64,000 nucleotides of DNA from Burkholderia seminalis DSM 23518 (GCF_902832885.1 NZ_CADFDK010000003.1:558001-622000), one strand, 5' to 3'; counted from the stretch's first letter, positions 41,775 through 51,363 are shown. The notes: generated from the sequence alone by a model not told the origin. Translations and numbers: made by a program.

Positions 41775-43100
41775 TCAGAAATCGGCGACCTTGCCCCATG
41801 CGGAATCGCTGAACCGGGCCGGCTGGTACGGCACCGGATCGACCAGCGGCGGCGCGCCCGTCGCAAGATCCGCGATCAGGTGCCCGGCGCCCGGCCCGAT
41901 CCCGAAGCCGTGGCCGGAAAAGCCCGCCGCGAGGATCAGCCCCGGCACGCCCGGCACTTCGCCGATGCCCGGCACGCCGTCCGGCGTGCTGTCGACGAAC
42001 CCGGCCCACGCGTGCGTGATCTTCGCGTCGCGAAGTTCGGGCATCAGTTCGACGGCGCGGCGGTAGGTTTCGTGGACCGTCGACATGTCCGGCTTCGGAT
42101 CCAGGATGCGGACCGCCTCCATCGGCGTCGGCGCATCGAGGCGCCAGCGCTTCAGCGTTTCATGACCACCGCGCAGCCCTTCGAGCCCGCCCGGCAGCAG
42201 ATTGCGCCAGCGCTTCGCGAACATCGGCACGAATTGCGGCGCGAATCGCAGGAACTGCGGCGTCAGGTCCACCCGAGCGCGGCCGCTGATCGCCAGCGCG
42301 TAGCGTCCGTCGCTGCGGCGCGTCACGGACACGCCGGACGTGTACATCGCATCCGGCAGCGGATGCTCGACCGGCGACACGCTCAGGATCGACTGACGGA
42401 TCGACGCCTGCGGAAAACGGATGCCGAGCTGGCGGCAGAACGACGACGCCCAGGCGCCGCCCGCGAGCACGACGGTCTTGGTCTTGATCACGCCGGACTC
42501 CGTGACGACGGCGCTCACGCGTCCGCCCTCGCGTTCGATGCCGCGCGCCGCGCAGTACTGGTGGACACTGCCGCCGAGCTTCATCAGCGCGGCGGCGACG
42601 GCCGGCGCGGCCTTTTCCGGGTCGGCCGTGCCATCGGTCGGCGAAAACACGCCGCCTTTCCACGGCCGCCCGGTCGCGTGCCCGCGCTCGGTGGCCTGCT
42701 TGCCGTCGAGCATGTACGTCGCCACGCCCGCCGTCTTCGCGAACTCGCCCCAGCTGGCCCAGCGGGCCAGCTCGGCCTCGTCATTGCTCAGGTACAACAG
42801 GCCGCAGCGATGAAAACCCGTGTCCTCGCCCGATTCGATCGCGAATCGTTCCCACAGGTCGATGCTCTTGCTTGCCATCGGCAACTCGCGCGCATCGCGG
42901 TTCTGCTGCCGGCACCAGCCCCAGTTGCGGCTCGACTGCTCGGCGCCGATGCGCCCCTTCTCGACGAGCGCGACCGATACGCCGCGCCGGGCCAGATAGT
43001 AGGCGGTGAAGACGCCGATGATGCCGCCGCCGATCACGACGACATCGGCCGAAGCCGGCAGCGTGGCCGGGGTTTCGATATGGCGTAGCGGAGGAGTCAT
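41775..43100 (-). CDS. FAD-dependent oxidoreductase (DAO family)
   Basis: 441 residues starting MTPPLRHIETPATLP. GGGIIGVFTAYYLARRGVSVALVEKG is the FAD Rossmann motif, QSSRNWGWCRQQNRD the following conserved block, VVLAGGAWASSFCRQLG a mid-chain block and GFSGHGFGIGPGAGHLIADL the C-terminal flavin contact. It differs clearly from the two PuuB-like paralogues and resembles D-amino-acid dehydrogenase-type enzymes. Two bases separate it from the bicupin. It likely oxidises an amine or amino acid from the same pathway. Confidence 0.9.
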   Translation of the reverse strand: MTPPLRHIETPATLPASADVVVIGGGIIGVFTAYYLARRGVSVALVEKGRIGAEQSSRNWGWCRQQNRDARELPMASKSIDLWERFAIESGEDTGFHRCGLLYLSNDEAELARWASWGEFAKTAGVATYMLDGKQATERGHATGRPWKGGVFSPTDGTADPEKAAPAVAAALMKLGGSVHQYCAARGIEREGGRVSAVVTESGVIKTKTVVLAGGAWASSFCRQLGIRFPQASIRQSILSVSPVEHPLPDAMYTSGVSVTRRSDGRYALAISGRARVDLTPQFLRFAPQFVPMFAKRWRNLLPGGLEGLRGGHETLKRWRLDAPTPMEAVRILDPKPDMSTVHETYRRAVELMPELRDAKITHAWAGFVDSTPDGVPGIGEVPGVPGLILAAGFSGHGFGIGPGAGHLIADLATGAPPLVDPVPYQPARFSDSAWGKVADF

Positions 43101-43102
43101 GC

Positions 43103-43837
43103 TCAGGCTCGCTCGGTGGATGCGTTGACGTTTTGCACGACGTAGAACTTCGCCACGCGTTCGCTGCTTTCCCACCCGATCGGCGTGCCTTGCGGCACGA
43201 ACAGCGCATCGCCGGCGCCGAGCGACAGCACGCTGCCGTCCGGCGCGGCGAACCGTACGTCGCCGTCCAGCAGGAACATGAATTCGTTCACGCGATGCGG
43301 CCGGACGATCCGGTGATAGGGCGTCGAATCCCATGTGCCCGCGCAGTACGCGGCGCCGTCGTCGACGAACACGTTGTCGCTGCGGCACTGCGGCGCCGGG
43401 CCGAGCAGCACCTCCGCCGGCAGCGTGGCCGACGGCTTGAAGTCGGCATCGGCTCGCAGCGCGAACACGCCGCGCCGGGTCGGTGCCGCGCACGCGGCGG
43501 CGCAGAACGTGAACAGCACGCGCGATGCCGCGGTCACGCGCAGCGCCGTGCCGCCGCCGATCACGGCCCCGTCTCCCGGGCCCAGCACCAGCGGCGCGGC
43601 GCCGGCCGCTTCGAGCGTCAGCTCGCCCTCGATGATCGCGATGGTTTCGATGTGCGGAAAGCTCGCCACGTCGAGTTCGCCGGTGAACGCGACACGTCCG
43701 GCGGCCATCGCGTCGGGACCTTCCCACGCGATCTCCCGGGCTTGCGCGAAAGGATCGTTCGCGCCGAACGCCTGCTGGCGAAATACGGTTGACGAAGGCG
43801 CGCCATCGGCGCGGTGCAACACGAAAACTGCGGTCAT
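43103..43837 (-). CDS. Bicupin protein
   Basis: 244 residues with two cupin folds. The N-terminal half has FTGELDVASFPHIETIAIIEGELTLEAAGAAPLVLGPGDGAVI; the C-terminal half has YHRIVRPHRVNEFMFLLDGDVRFAAPDGSVLSLGAGDALFVPQGTPIGWES. The first cupin has few His metal ligands; the second keeps the G-x-G-D-x-x-x-x-P-x-G pattern. Cupins beside amine oxidases are common, but whether this one is an enzyme or a ligand sensor cannot be told. It lies two bases before the DAO-family gene. Confidence 0.82.
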   Translation of the reverse strand: MTAVFVLHRADGAPSSTVFRQQAFGANDPFAQAREIAWEGPDAMAAGRVAFTGELDVASFPHIETIAIIEGELTLEAAGAAPLVLGPGDGAVIGGGTALRVTAASRVLFTFCAAACAAPTRRGVFALRADADFKPSATLPAEVLLGPAPQCRSDNVFVDDGAAYCAGTWDSTPYHRIVRPHRVNEFMFLLDGDVRFAAPDGSVLSLGAGDALFVPQGTPIGWESSERVAKFYVVQNVNASTERA

Positions 43838-43955
43838 ATCTGCTCCTGTGCGGCGCGCGGCGGTGCGGTTAAACACTGCCGCGCGATATCGGAAATCGTC
43901 GTTCGCCGGCTCTGCTGCCGGACCTCCCCGGCATGCGAACCGTGCGTGTGTGCGC

Positions 43956-44387
43956 CTACGCCGCGTGACACGACGCTTCGCGGCGCTCGGCATGCCTGCG
44001 CGTCGAAGACGTGCGCGCCGTCGCACCGCCTGCCCGCGCGACCACGTAATCGCGCGGCGTGATCCCGAGCACCCGCCGGAAATGCCGGCACAGATGGCTC
44101 TGATCGAAGAAACCGACGTCGGTCGCGACGACCGACGGCGCCAGACCGGCGCGCAACAGGTCCTGCGCACGGCGTACCCGCACCAGGCACAGATACCGGT
44201 GCGGCGACAAGCCGGTTTCGCTGCGAAAGCGCGCGGTGAAACGCGACACGCTCAATCCGGCCACCGCCGCGAGCGTGTCGAGGTTCAGCGGCTGCGCGAA
44301 CGATGCATCGATCGCGCGCAGCACGTCGCCGATCGCCGGCGAGACGGGCCGCGCGACACGAGACGAGCCAACGAGTTGCACTGTCAT
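43956..44387 (-). CDS. Short AraC-family regulator (DNA-binding domain only)
   Basis: 143 residues: a ~30-residue lead, then the AraC double helix-turn-helix (NLDTLAAVAGLSVSRFTARFRSETGLSPHRYL and VATDVGFFDQSHLCRHFRRVLGITPRDYV), then a basic tail. There is no N-terminal sensor domain, as in MarA/SoxS-type proteins. It lies 24 bp after the PuuB-like gene and 118 bp before the bicupin, inside the catabolic run, so it probably controls it. Confidence 0.88.
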   Translation of the reverse strand: MTVQLVGSSRVARPVSPAIGDVLRAIDASFAQPLNLDTLAAVAGLSVSRFTARFRSETGLSPHRYLCLVRVRRAQDLLRAGLAPSVVATDVGFFDQSHLCRHFRRVLGITPRDYVVARAGGATARTSSTRRHAERREASCHAA

Positions 44388-44411
44388 GTCGTATCCTCCC
44401 GGGCGCTCGCT

Positions 44412-45689
44412 TCAGTGCAGGAAATCCTGCATCCGGTAATACGCGCCGACGAGCGGCAGGAACCACGCGTGCCCGAAATGGCCCGGTATCGCCGGCCATT
44501 CGAGCTCGCGCCACGGGTTCGACGCGGCTGCGCCATACAGCACGTCGGCCATCACGCGGCCCATGTGCACCGACATCTGCACGCCGTGGCCGCTGTAGCC
44601 CATCGAGTAATAGAGCCCGTCGTGCTGGCCCGCGCGCGGCAGCCGGTCGGCGGTGATGTCGACGAGGCCGCCCCAGCAGTAGTCGAGCCGCACGTCGGCC
44701 AGTTCCGGGAAGTAGCCGGCCATGCCGGCGCGCAGGACGTCGCCGCTTTTCGTATCCGAGCGCGGGCTCGACATCGCGAAACGCGCGCGGCCGCCGAACA
44801 GCAGCCGGTTGTCGGGCGTCACGCGGAAGTAGTTGCCGATCTGGCGCGACGTCACGTAAGCGCGGCGATGCGGGAACAGCCGGTTCAGTTGCGCGTCGGC
44901 CAGCGGCTCGGTGACGACGATGAAGCTGCCGACCGGCGCGATGCGCCGCCGGAACCACGCGAACGGGCCGTGCTGCGATGCGCCGGTCGCGACCAGCACG
45001 CGATCGGCGACGATCGTGCCGCGGGTGCTGGTGATCGAGTGACGCTCGCCGTCGAGCCGGTCGAGCTGCGTGACGGCCGCCTGCTCGTACACGCGTGCGC
45101 CGGCACGCACGGCCGCTTGCGCGAGGCCGACGCCGAACTTGCCCATGTGCATCTGCGCGCCGTTGCGCTGCAGGAGCCCGCCGTAGAAACCGTCGGATGC
45201 GATTTCATCGCGGATCCGCGACGGCTCGATCAGCTCGATGTCGGGATCGACGTCGCGGCGCAACGCATCGAAGGTCTTTTCGAGCCCGGCGAAGTGCTGC
45301 GGCTTCGCGGCGAGCTTCAGCTTGCCCGCGCGCCGGAAATCGCAATCGATCGCCTGTTCGGTCACGATCGTCTCGACGCTCTTCACCGCGCTTTCGTACG
45401 CGAGATAAAACTGCTTCGCCTGCGTGGCGCCAATGCGCGCGGCCAGCGACGCGTAGTCCTGCGCGACGCCCGTATTGCACTGGCCGCCGTTGCGGCCGGA
45501 CGCCTCGCCGGCCACCTGCGCGGCTTCGAGCACGACCACCGACACGCCGCGCTGCGCGAGCGCGAGCGCCGCCGACAAGCCGGTGAAACCGCCGCCGATC
45601 ACGACGACGTCGGCCCGCCCTTCGACGGGACCAACGCTTCCGGCACGAAACGCGGGGCGGGTATCCAGCCAGTACGATTCCAGTTTCAT
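44412..45689 (-). CDS. FAD-dependent amine oxidase, PuuB-like (paralogue 1)
   Basis: 425 residues from MKLESYWLDTRPAF. GGGFTGLSAALALAQRGVSVVVLEA, SGRNGGQCNTGVAQDYASLAARIG, RVTPDNRLLFGGRARFAMSSPRSD, YYSMGYSGHGVQMSVHMG. It shares more than half its residues by eye with the 40404-41681 protein, including the HFG-x-x-WFLPLVGAYYR ending. Family members oxidise gamma-glutamylputrescine or similar amines. It follows the ABC ATPase gene by about 196 bp, which may hold a separate promoter. Confidence 0.9.
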   Translation of the reverse strand: MKLESYWLDTRPAFRAGSVGPVEGRADVVVIGGGFTGLSAALALAQRGVSVVVLEAAQVAGEASGRNGGQCNTGVAQDYASLAARIGATQAKQFYLAYESAVKSVETIVTEQAIDCDFRRAGKLKLAAKPQHFAGLEKTFDALRRDVDPDIELIEPSRIRDEIASDGFYGGLLQRNGAQMHMGKFGVGLAQAAVRAGARVYEQAAVTQLDRLDGERHSITSTRGTIVADRVLVATGASQHGPFAWFRRRIAPVGSFIVVTEPLADAQLNRLFPHRRAYVTSRQIGNYFRVTPDNRLLFGGRARFAMSSPRSDTKSGDVLRAGMAGYFPELADVRLDYCWGGLVDITADRLPRAGQHDGLYYSMGYSGHGVQMSVHMGRVMADVLYGAAASNPWRELEWPAIPGHFGHAWFLPLVGAYYRMQDFLH

Positions 45690-45734
45690 TGGATCCTTCT
45701 TGTGCATGCCGGCAATGTCGATCGGCGAACGTTC

Positions 45735-45747
45735 AATGAGAATCATT
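45735..45747. promoter_or_regulatory. AT-rich inverted repeat upstream of the PuuB-like gene
   Basis: AATGA-GAA-TCATT, 46 bp upstream of the ATG at 45689, in the only sizeable gap within the catabolic run. It could be an operator for a second promoter. It faintly resembles part of a Fur box, but the fit is too poor to name a regulator. Confidence 0.3.
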
Positions 45748-45885
45748 TAATCACCGTCAAAAACCGCAGTTGCCGCGTATTCGCGCGCGGCACGCGTGCA
45801 AATTGCCGTTTTGCGCGACCGCCGCAGCAGACTATGCGGCGGGCCGTCCACCGCACCGCGCGATGAACGGTTCGCGCGCCTCGCA

Positions 45886-47760
45886 CTACAGCTGTACCGG
45901 CGCGACGCCAGCGGAAATCGGCTCCGCCTGGAAGCGCGCGAGATCTTCCTCGCTGCGATGGCACAGCACCTGCGCGCCGTTCCCGAGCGTGCGCAGCGAC
46001 GGGGCCGTGCGGTTGCACACGCCGTCCACACGCATCGCGCAGCGCGACAGGAACGGACACAGCTCGGCCTCGTTCTCGCGCTCGCCGATCGGCACCAGCG
46101 GCCGGTGGCAACGCTCGGCCGCATCGTCGAGCCAGCCCGCGCGCAACTCCGGCGCGGACGACACCAGCAAGTGCGAATACGGGTGATAAGGCGGCGCGCA
46201 CAGCGCGTCGCGGCTGCCCGTCTCCACGCGGCGGCCCGCATACAGCACGACGATGTCGTCGCTGATCGCGCGCACCTTCGCGATGTCGTGCGTGATGAAC
46301 ACGTACGACACGCCGAGCTTCGCCTGCAGGTCGCGCAGCAGCTCGATGATCGCGGCGCCGACCACGGTGTCGAGCGCCGACGTGACCTCGTCGCACAGGA
46401 TCAGGTCGGGCTCGGCCGCGAGCGCGCGCGCGAGGTTCACGCGCTGCTTCTGGCCGCCCGACAGCTCGCCGGTACGCCGCGAGGCCACCGCCGGCGGTAG
46501 CCGCACGAGTTCGAGCAGCTCCGCGACGCGCTGCCGCGCACGCGCGCCCTTGATGCCGTGATAGAACGCGAGCGGCCGTGCGAGCGTGCGCTCGACGGTA
46601 TGCACCGGGTTGAGCGCGGTATCGGCGTTCTGGAACACGATCTGCACGCGGCGGTGCTGCTCCTTGGTGCGCTTGACGATATCGAGCGCGAGCGGCTCGC
46701 CGTCGAGCAGGATCTTGCCGCCCGTCGCCGGCACGAGGCCCGCGATCACCTTCGCGAGCGTGGTCTTGCCGGAGCCCGATTCGCCGATCACGCCGACCGT
46801 CTGGCCGCGCCCGATGCGCAGGTCGACTTCGTGCAGGATCACCTTCGCGGGCCACCCTTTGGCGGTACGGCCGCCGTAGCCGGCGATCGCGCCGCGCACG
46901 TCGAGCAGCGGCGTCGGCGCGGCCGGCTCCGGTGCTTGCCCCTGCGCGTCGCGTTCGGCATCGTTCGGCGTGACCGCCGCGATCAGGCTCTGCGTGTACG
47001 GGTGCGTCGGCGCATGCAGGATCTGTTCGGTGTCGCCCGCCTCGCGGATCACACCGTCGCTCAGCACGACGATCCGGTCGGCCATCTGCGCGACCACGGC
47101 CAGGTCGTGGGACACGTACACCGCACTCATCCCGTAGCGCCGGATCACGCTCTTGAACGCCTGCAGCACGTCGATCTGCGTGGTCACGTCGAGCGCGGTG
47201 GTCGGCTCGTCGAGGATCACCAGCTCCGGATCCGTGATCAGCGCCATCGCGGCCATCAGCCGCTGCAGTTGACCGCCCGATACCTGGTGCGGATAGCGCT
47301 TGCCGATCGTCTCCGGCTCCGGCAGCGCGAGCGCGCGAAACAGCTCGATCGCCTTCGCCTGCGCGTCGCGCTTCGTCATCGTCTTGTGGATCAGCGCGCT
47401 CTCGATCACCTGGTCGAGAATCGTGCGCGACGGGTTGAACGCGGCGGCCGCGCTCTGCGCGATATACGCGACCTTGCGGCCGCGCAGCGCGGTCAGCGCC
47501 GCTGCGGAAAGCGTGCACACGTCGGTGCCGTCGAGCTTCACCGAGCCGCCGGCGATCCGGCATCCGGCGCGCGCATGGCCCATCAGCGACAGCGCGATCG
47601 TCGTCTTGCCGGAGCCCGATTCGCCGATCAGCGCGAGCACCTCGCCGCGCGCGATGTCGAAGTCGACACCGTGGACGATTGTCGTTTCCTCGCCGCCCGG
47701 CCGGCCGCCGACCACGCGCAGCCCGCGCACCTCGACGAGCGGGTTCGATTCGTGTCGCAT
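45886..47760 (-). CDS. Dipeptide/oligopeptide-type ABC ATPase, fused DppD-DppF
   Basis: 624 residues holding two complete ABC domains. First: Walker A GESGSGKTTIALSLMGHA, signature VSGGQLQRLMAAMAL, Walker B LVILDEPTTALD. Second: GESGSGKTTLAKVIAGL, signature LSGGQKQRVNLARAL, LILCDEVTSALD. A C-terminal oligopeptide-type tail with four Cys (ELCPFLSRCAMRVDGVCNR and VLCHRS) may hold an Fe-S cluster, as proposed for this class. In many organisms the two domains are separate proteins; here they are fused. It overlaps the permease gene by one base. Confidence 0.93.
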   Translation of the reverse strand: MRHESNPLVEVRGLRVVGGRPGGEETTIVHGVDFDIARGEVLALIGESGSGKTTIALSLMGHARAGCRIAGGSVKLDGTDVCTLSAAALTALRGRKVAYIAQSAAAAFNPSRTILDQVIESALIHKTMTKRDAQAKAIELFRALALPEPETIGKRYPHQVSGGQLQRLMAAMALITDPELVILDEPTTALDVTTQIDVLQAFKSVIRRYGMSAVYVSHDLAVVAQMADRIVVLSDGVIREAGDTEQILHAPTHPYTQSLIAAVTPNDAERDAQGQAPEPAAPTPLLDVRGAIAGYGGRTAKGWPAKVILHEVDLRIGRGQTVGVIGESGSGKTTLAKVIAGLVPATGGKILLDGEPLALDIVKRTKEQHRRVQIVFQNADTALNPVHTVERTLARPLAFYHGIKGARARQRVAELLELVRLPPAVASRRTGELSGGQKQRVNLARALAAEPDLILCDEVTSALDTVVGAAIIELLRDLQAKLGVSYVFITHDIAKVRAISDDIVVLYAGRRVETGSRDALCAPPYHPYSHLLVSSAPELRAGWLDDAAERCHRPLVPIGERENEAELCPFLSRCAMRVDGVCNRTAPSLRTLGNGAQVLCHRSEEDLARFQAEPISAGVAPVQL

Positions 47761-48716
47761 CAGTGTCCTCCGGCGGCGCCGGCCGCGCCCTTGCGGCGGC
47801 CGCGATGCGGCAGGCCGTCGATCATCAGGTTGACGCCCACCGTCAGGATCGCGATCGCGACCGCGGGCACGATCGCGACGGCCGAGCCGTCGCCGAGGCT
47901 CGCGATGTTCTCGCGCACGAGCGAGCCGAGGTCCGCGTACGGCGGTTGCACGCCGAGCCCGAGAAAGCTCAGGCCGCTCAGCAGCAGCACGACGAACGTG
48001 AAGCGCAGCCCGGTGTCCGCCAGCATCGGGTGGATCATGTTCGGCAGCATCTCGACGCACGCGATGTACAGCGCGCTTTCGCCGCGTGCACGCGCGACCT
48101 GCACGAATTCCAGTGTGCTGATGTTGACGGCGAGCGCGCGCGCGATCCGGTACGAGCCGGGCATGTAGCTGACCGCGGCGGTAAGGACCAGCAGCGGCAA
48201 CGACGAGCCGAACGCGGCGACGAACATCAGCGCGAACATCTTCGACGGAATCGACGTGAGCGCGTCGAGCAGCCGGCTCATCGTCTCGTCGACCGCGCGG
48301 CCCGACACGGTCGCGAGCAACCCGAGCGTCGTGCCGGTCACGGCGGCGAGCAGCACCGCGGCCAGCGCGAGCAGCACGGTCAGCCGCGCGCCGTACAGGA
48401 TCCGGCTCAGCATGTCGCGGCCGAGGAAGTCGGAGCCGAACGGCAGCTTCGCGCTGAACGGCGCGAACACGTCCGGCGTGACGATCGCGCCGACGTCGTG
48501 CGGCGCGAGCAGCGGCGCGAACACGGCGATGAACAGCATCAGGCCGACCATCGCCAGACCGACGCGGCCGCCGGTCGTCAAGGCGATGCGCGCGGTGCGG
48601 CGCTTGCGCGGCTGGTCGGGGGCAGGCGCGGCCGGCGGCATGCTGCCCCGCCCCAGGGGCGGGTCGTCGGATGGCGGCAGCGGGCTGCTGCGTTGTACGG
48701 GTTCGATCGGTTGCAT
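47760..48716 (-). CDS. Dipeptide-type ABC permease (DppC-like)
   Basis: 318 residues from MQPIEPVQRSS; a GTG at 48746 is the longer alternative. A Pro-rich cytoplasmic N-terminal tail precedes the first helix (GLAMVGLMLFIAVFAPLLAPHD), then FGSDFLGRDMLSRILYGARLTVLLALAAVLL, the typical DppC opening, and the EAA loop (RARGESALYIACVEMLPNMIHPML). About six helices. It is one of two permeases of the operon's peptide- or conjugate-type importer. Confidence 0.88.
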   Translation of the reverse strand: MQPIEPVQRSSPLPPSDDPPLGRGSMPPAAPAPDQPRKRRTARIALTTGGRVGLAMVGLMLFIAVFAPLLAPHDVGAIVTPDVFAPFSAKLPFGSDFLGRDMLSRILYGARLTVLLALAAVLLAAVTGTTLGLLATVSGRAVDETMSRLLDALTSIPSKMFALMFVAAFGSSLPLLVLTAAVSYMPGSYRIARALAVNISTLEFVQVARARGESALYIACVEMLPNMIHPMLADTGLRFTFVVLLLSGLSFLGLGVQPPYADLGSLVRENIASLGDGSAVAIVPAVAIAILTVGVNLMIDGLPHRGRRKGAAGAAGGH

Positions 48717-48746
48717 GGGCGGCATCTCGGAAGGAAGACGAAACAC

Positions 48747-49700
48747 TCAGGTGCGCAGTCGCGGGTTCGACACGATCGAGCACAGGTCGGCGAACAGCAC
48801 GAGCGTCAGGTAAGCGACGCAGAAGATCAGCGTGCACGCCTGGACCAACGGGAAATCGCGGTTGCTGACGGCGTCGACCATCAGGCTCGCGAGGCCCGGA
48901 TAGTTGAAGATCGTCTCGACGACGATCACGCCGCCGAGCAGATACGACAGGCTCAGCGCGATTGCATTGGCGATCGGGCCGATCGCGTTCGGCAGCGCAT
49001 GGCGCAGCACGACGCGCGCGGGGCTTGCGCCCTTCAACGTGGCCATCTCGACGTACGACGCGCTCAGTTGCTCGATCACCGCGGCGCGCGTCATGCGCGC
49101 CATCTGCGCGATCACGACCGCGCACAGCGTCAACACCGGCATCGCATACGCACGCAGGAAATCGTGCAGGCTCTCGATCGGGCCGCTGTACGACAGCGCG
49201 GACAGCCAGTGCAGCTTCACCGCGAACACGAGCACGGCGACCGTCGCGATCAGGAATTCCGGCGTCGCGACGAGCGACAGCGTGCCGAGGCTGATCACGC
49301 GGTCGACCACCGTCTCGCGCTTGACCGCCGCGAGGATGCCGAGCAGCAGCGCGATCGGCACCGACACGGCGGTCGTGATCGCCGCAAGCGCGAGCGACTT
49401 CGGCAGGCGGCCGCCGATCAGCTCCGACACCGGCATGTCGCCGGACAGCGACCGGCCGAAATCGCCGTGCAACAGCCCGGCGAGCCAGTGCACGTAACGG
49501 ACGTGCGCCGGCATGTCGAGACCGAACTGCTGGCGCAGCGCGGCGACCGTCTCCGGCGTCGCCGACTGGCCGAGCGCGGCCTGCGCGGCGTCGCCCGGCA
49601 GCAGGTTCGTGATCGTGAAGATGATCGCGGACACGATCAGCAGCGTCAGCGCGGTGACCGCGATGCGCCGGCCGATCAGCCCGATGAGAATTCGGTTCAT
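48747..49700 (-). CDS. Dipeptide-type ABC permease (DppB-like)
   Basis: 317 residues from MNRILIGLIGRRIAVTALTLLIVSAIIFTITNLLPGDAAQAALG, the standard DppB N terminus with one helix and the LLPGD motif. RQQFGLDMPAHVRYVHWLAGLLHGDFGRSL follows, and the EAA-like loop is ATLKGASPARVVLRHALPNAIGPI. Six helices. It lies 79 bp after the binding-protein gene. Confidence 0.92.
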   Translation of the reverse strand: MNRILIGLIGRRIAVTALTLLIVSAIIFTITNLLPGDAAQAALGQSATPETVAALRQQFGLDMPAHVRYVHWLAGLLHGDFGRSLSGDMPVSELIGGRLPKSLALAAITTAVSVPIALLLGILAAVKRETVVDRVISLGTLSLVATPEFLIATVAVLVFAVKLHWLSALSYSGPIESLHDFLRAYAMPVLTLCAVVIAQMARMTRAAVIEQLSASYVEMATLKGASPARVVLRHALPNAIGPIANAIALSLSYLLGGVIVVETIFNYPGLASLMVDAVSNRDFPLVQACTLIFCVAYLTLVLFADLCSIVSNPRLRT

Positions 49701-49779
49701 GGAGCAGCACTCCCGAAAAAACCGTGCGTGGCCGGCGCGGGGGCCCGCACCGGCCGCGCGACGGCGGCCAGCCACGACG

Positions 49780-51363
49780 TCACGCGTTCCACCACACGTT
49801 CTCGGCGAACATGAAGCCCATCATCCCGCCGGTCGGGATCGAACCGAGGCCCGCGAGCCGCTTGTCGTACCCGTCGAGGAAGCTGATGAACGCCGGAATG
49901 CCGACCCGACCCTGCTGCGCCACGATCACCTGCATGTCGCCGTACATCTGCTTGCGCTTCGCGTCGTCGGTTTCCGAACGCGCGGCGAGCAGCAACTGGT
50001 CGAACTTCGCGTTCTTCCAGCCCGATTCGTTCCACGGCGCATCCGACTTGAAGAACTGCGTGAACAGCACGTCGGCGCTCGAACGCGGGTTGATGTTGCC
50101 GAACGTGAGCGGGTGCTTCATCCAGTGGTTCGACCAGTAGCCGTCGGGCGACGCGCGGTTGACCTGCAGGTTCAGCCCGATCTTCTGGCCGGCCTGCTGC
50201 AGCAGCACGGCCATTTCGATCGACCCGTTCGCGTCGGACGTCGCATAGATCGGCGGCAGCGTGGTGCCGAGCGCGCCCGCCTTCTGGAGCAGGAATTTCG
50301 CCTTGTCCGGATCGTGCGCCCGCTGCGGCAGCGACGCGTTGAAGTAGCGATGCCCCGGCGGGATCGGCTGGTCGTTGCCGATCACCGAGTAGCCGCGGAA
50401 CACCGCCGTGCGGATCTGCTCGCGATCGAACAGGTACTTCATCCCTTCGACGAAATCGGGATTCGAGACGATCGGGTTGTCGCTGCGCATGATCAGGTCG
50501 GTATAGAGGCCCGACTTGGTTTCCTTCAGCGCGTAGCCCGGCGTCGACGAGACCCGCTGCGTCGAGCGCGGATCGATCGCGTTGATCAGGTGCACGTCGC
50601 CCGACAGCAGCGCGTTCAGGCGCGCGGCGCTGTCGCCGATGCCGATCAGCTCGATCTCGTCGAGATACGGCCTGCCCGGCTTGAAGTAGCTGTCGTTGCG
50701 CACGCCGATGGTCGCCACGCCCGGCTTGAACGACTTCAGCTTGTACGGGCCGCAGCCGATACCGGTGCTGAAGTCGGTCGTGCCGTCCTTGACGATCACG
50801 AGCTGCGGCGTCGCGAGGATCACCGGCAGATCGGCGTTCGCGCTCACGAGCGTCAGCGTGACTTCGTCGGGGCCGGTCGCCTTCGCATCCGCGAACTGTT
50901 CGGCGAGCGGCTTGACCTTCGACGCGGTGGCCGGGTTCTTGTGGCGCATCAGCGAAAACACCACGTCGGCCGGGCCGACGGGCTTGCCGTCGTGGAACGT
51001 GACGCCCTTGCGTAGCTTGATGATCCACGTCTTCGCATCGGTCGTCTGCAGCGACTCGGCGAGGTTCATCTGCGGCGTGAGGCTCGCATCGAGCTGCGTG
51101 AGACCGCTGTAGAACATGAAGAAACGGGTGTAGTCCGCGCCCGTCGAGCCCTTGGCCGGATCGAGCGTATCGGCCGTCGAGCCGGCTTCGTTCGCGACCC
51201 GGATCTTGCCGCCGCGCTTCGGCGCGGGCGCGGCGAATGCCGACTGCGCATCCATCAGCAGCCCGCCGCCGCCGACGGCCATCATGCCGCTCGCCGCCAT
51301 GACCCGCATCATGTCGCGGCGCGTGAAGCCGCCCTTGCCGTCATTGTCGATATCGTCGCTCAT
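49780..51363 (-). CDS. Family 5 solute-binding protein, Tat-type signal
   Basis: 527 residues. The N terminus carries TRRDMMRVMAASGMMAVGGGGLLM, a twin-arginine export signal, unusual but known for this family. The mature protein shows the SBP_bac_5 layout: TLDPAKGSTGADYTRFFMFYSGLTQLD, WIIKLRKGVTFHDGKPVGPADVVFSL, GCGPYKLKSFKPG and a long C-terminal half. It is the first gene of the 13.7-kb run. The family binds peptides, opines, or amine conjugates; the downstream enzymes favour an acylated amine or amino acid. Confidence 0.92.
   Translation of the reverse strand: MSDDIDNDGKGGFTRRDMMRVMAASGMMAVGGGGLLMDAQSAFAAPAPKRGGKIRVANEAGSTADTLDPAKGSTGADYTRFFMFYSGLTQLDASLTPQMNLAESLQTTDAKTWIIKLRKGVTFHDGKPVGPADVVFSLMRHKNPATASKVKPLAEQFADAKATGPDEVTLTLVSANADLPVILATPQLVIVKDGTTDFSTGIGCGPYKLKSFKPGVATIGVRNDSYFKPGRPYLDEIELIGIGDSAARLNALLSGDVHLINAIDPRSTQRVSSTPGYALKETKSGLYTDLIMRSDNPIVSNPDFVEGMKYLFDREQIRTAVFRGYSVIGNDQPIPPGHRYFNASLPQRAHDPDKAKFLLQKAGALGTTLPPIYATSDANGSIEMAVLLQQAGQKIGLNLQVNRASPDGYWSNHWMKHPLTFGNINPRSSADVLFTQFFKSDAPWNESGWKNAKFDQLLLAARSETDDAKRKQMYGDMQVIVAQQGRVGIPAFISFLDGYDKRLAGLGSIPTGGMMGFMFAENVWWNA

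Noticed and set aside
45735-45747. Fur box before the PuuB-like gene
   Set aside because: AATGA-GAA-TCATT shares only part of the Fur consensus and the downstream genes have no iron function; kept only as a generic inverted repeat.
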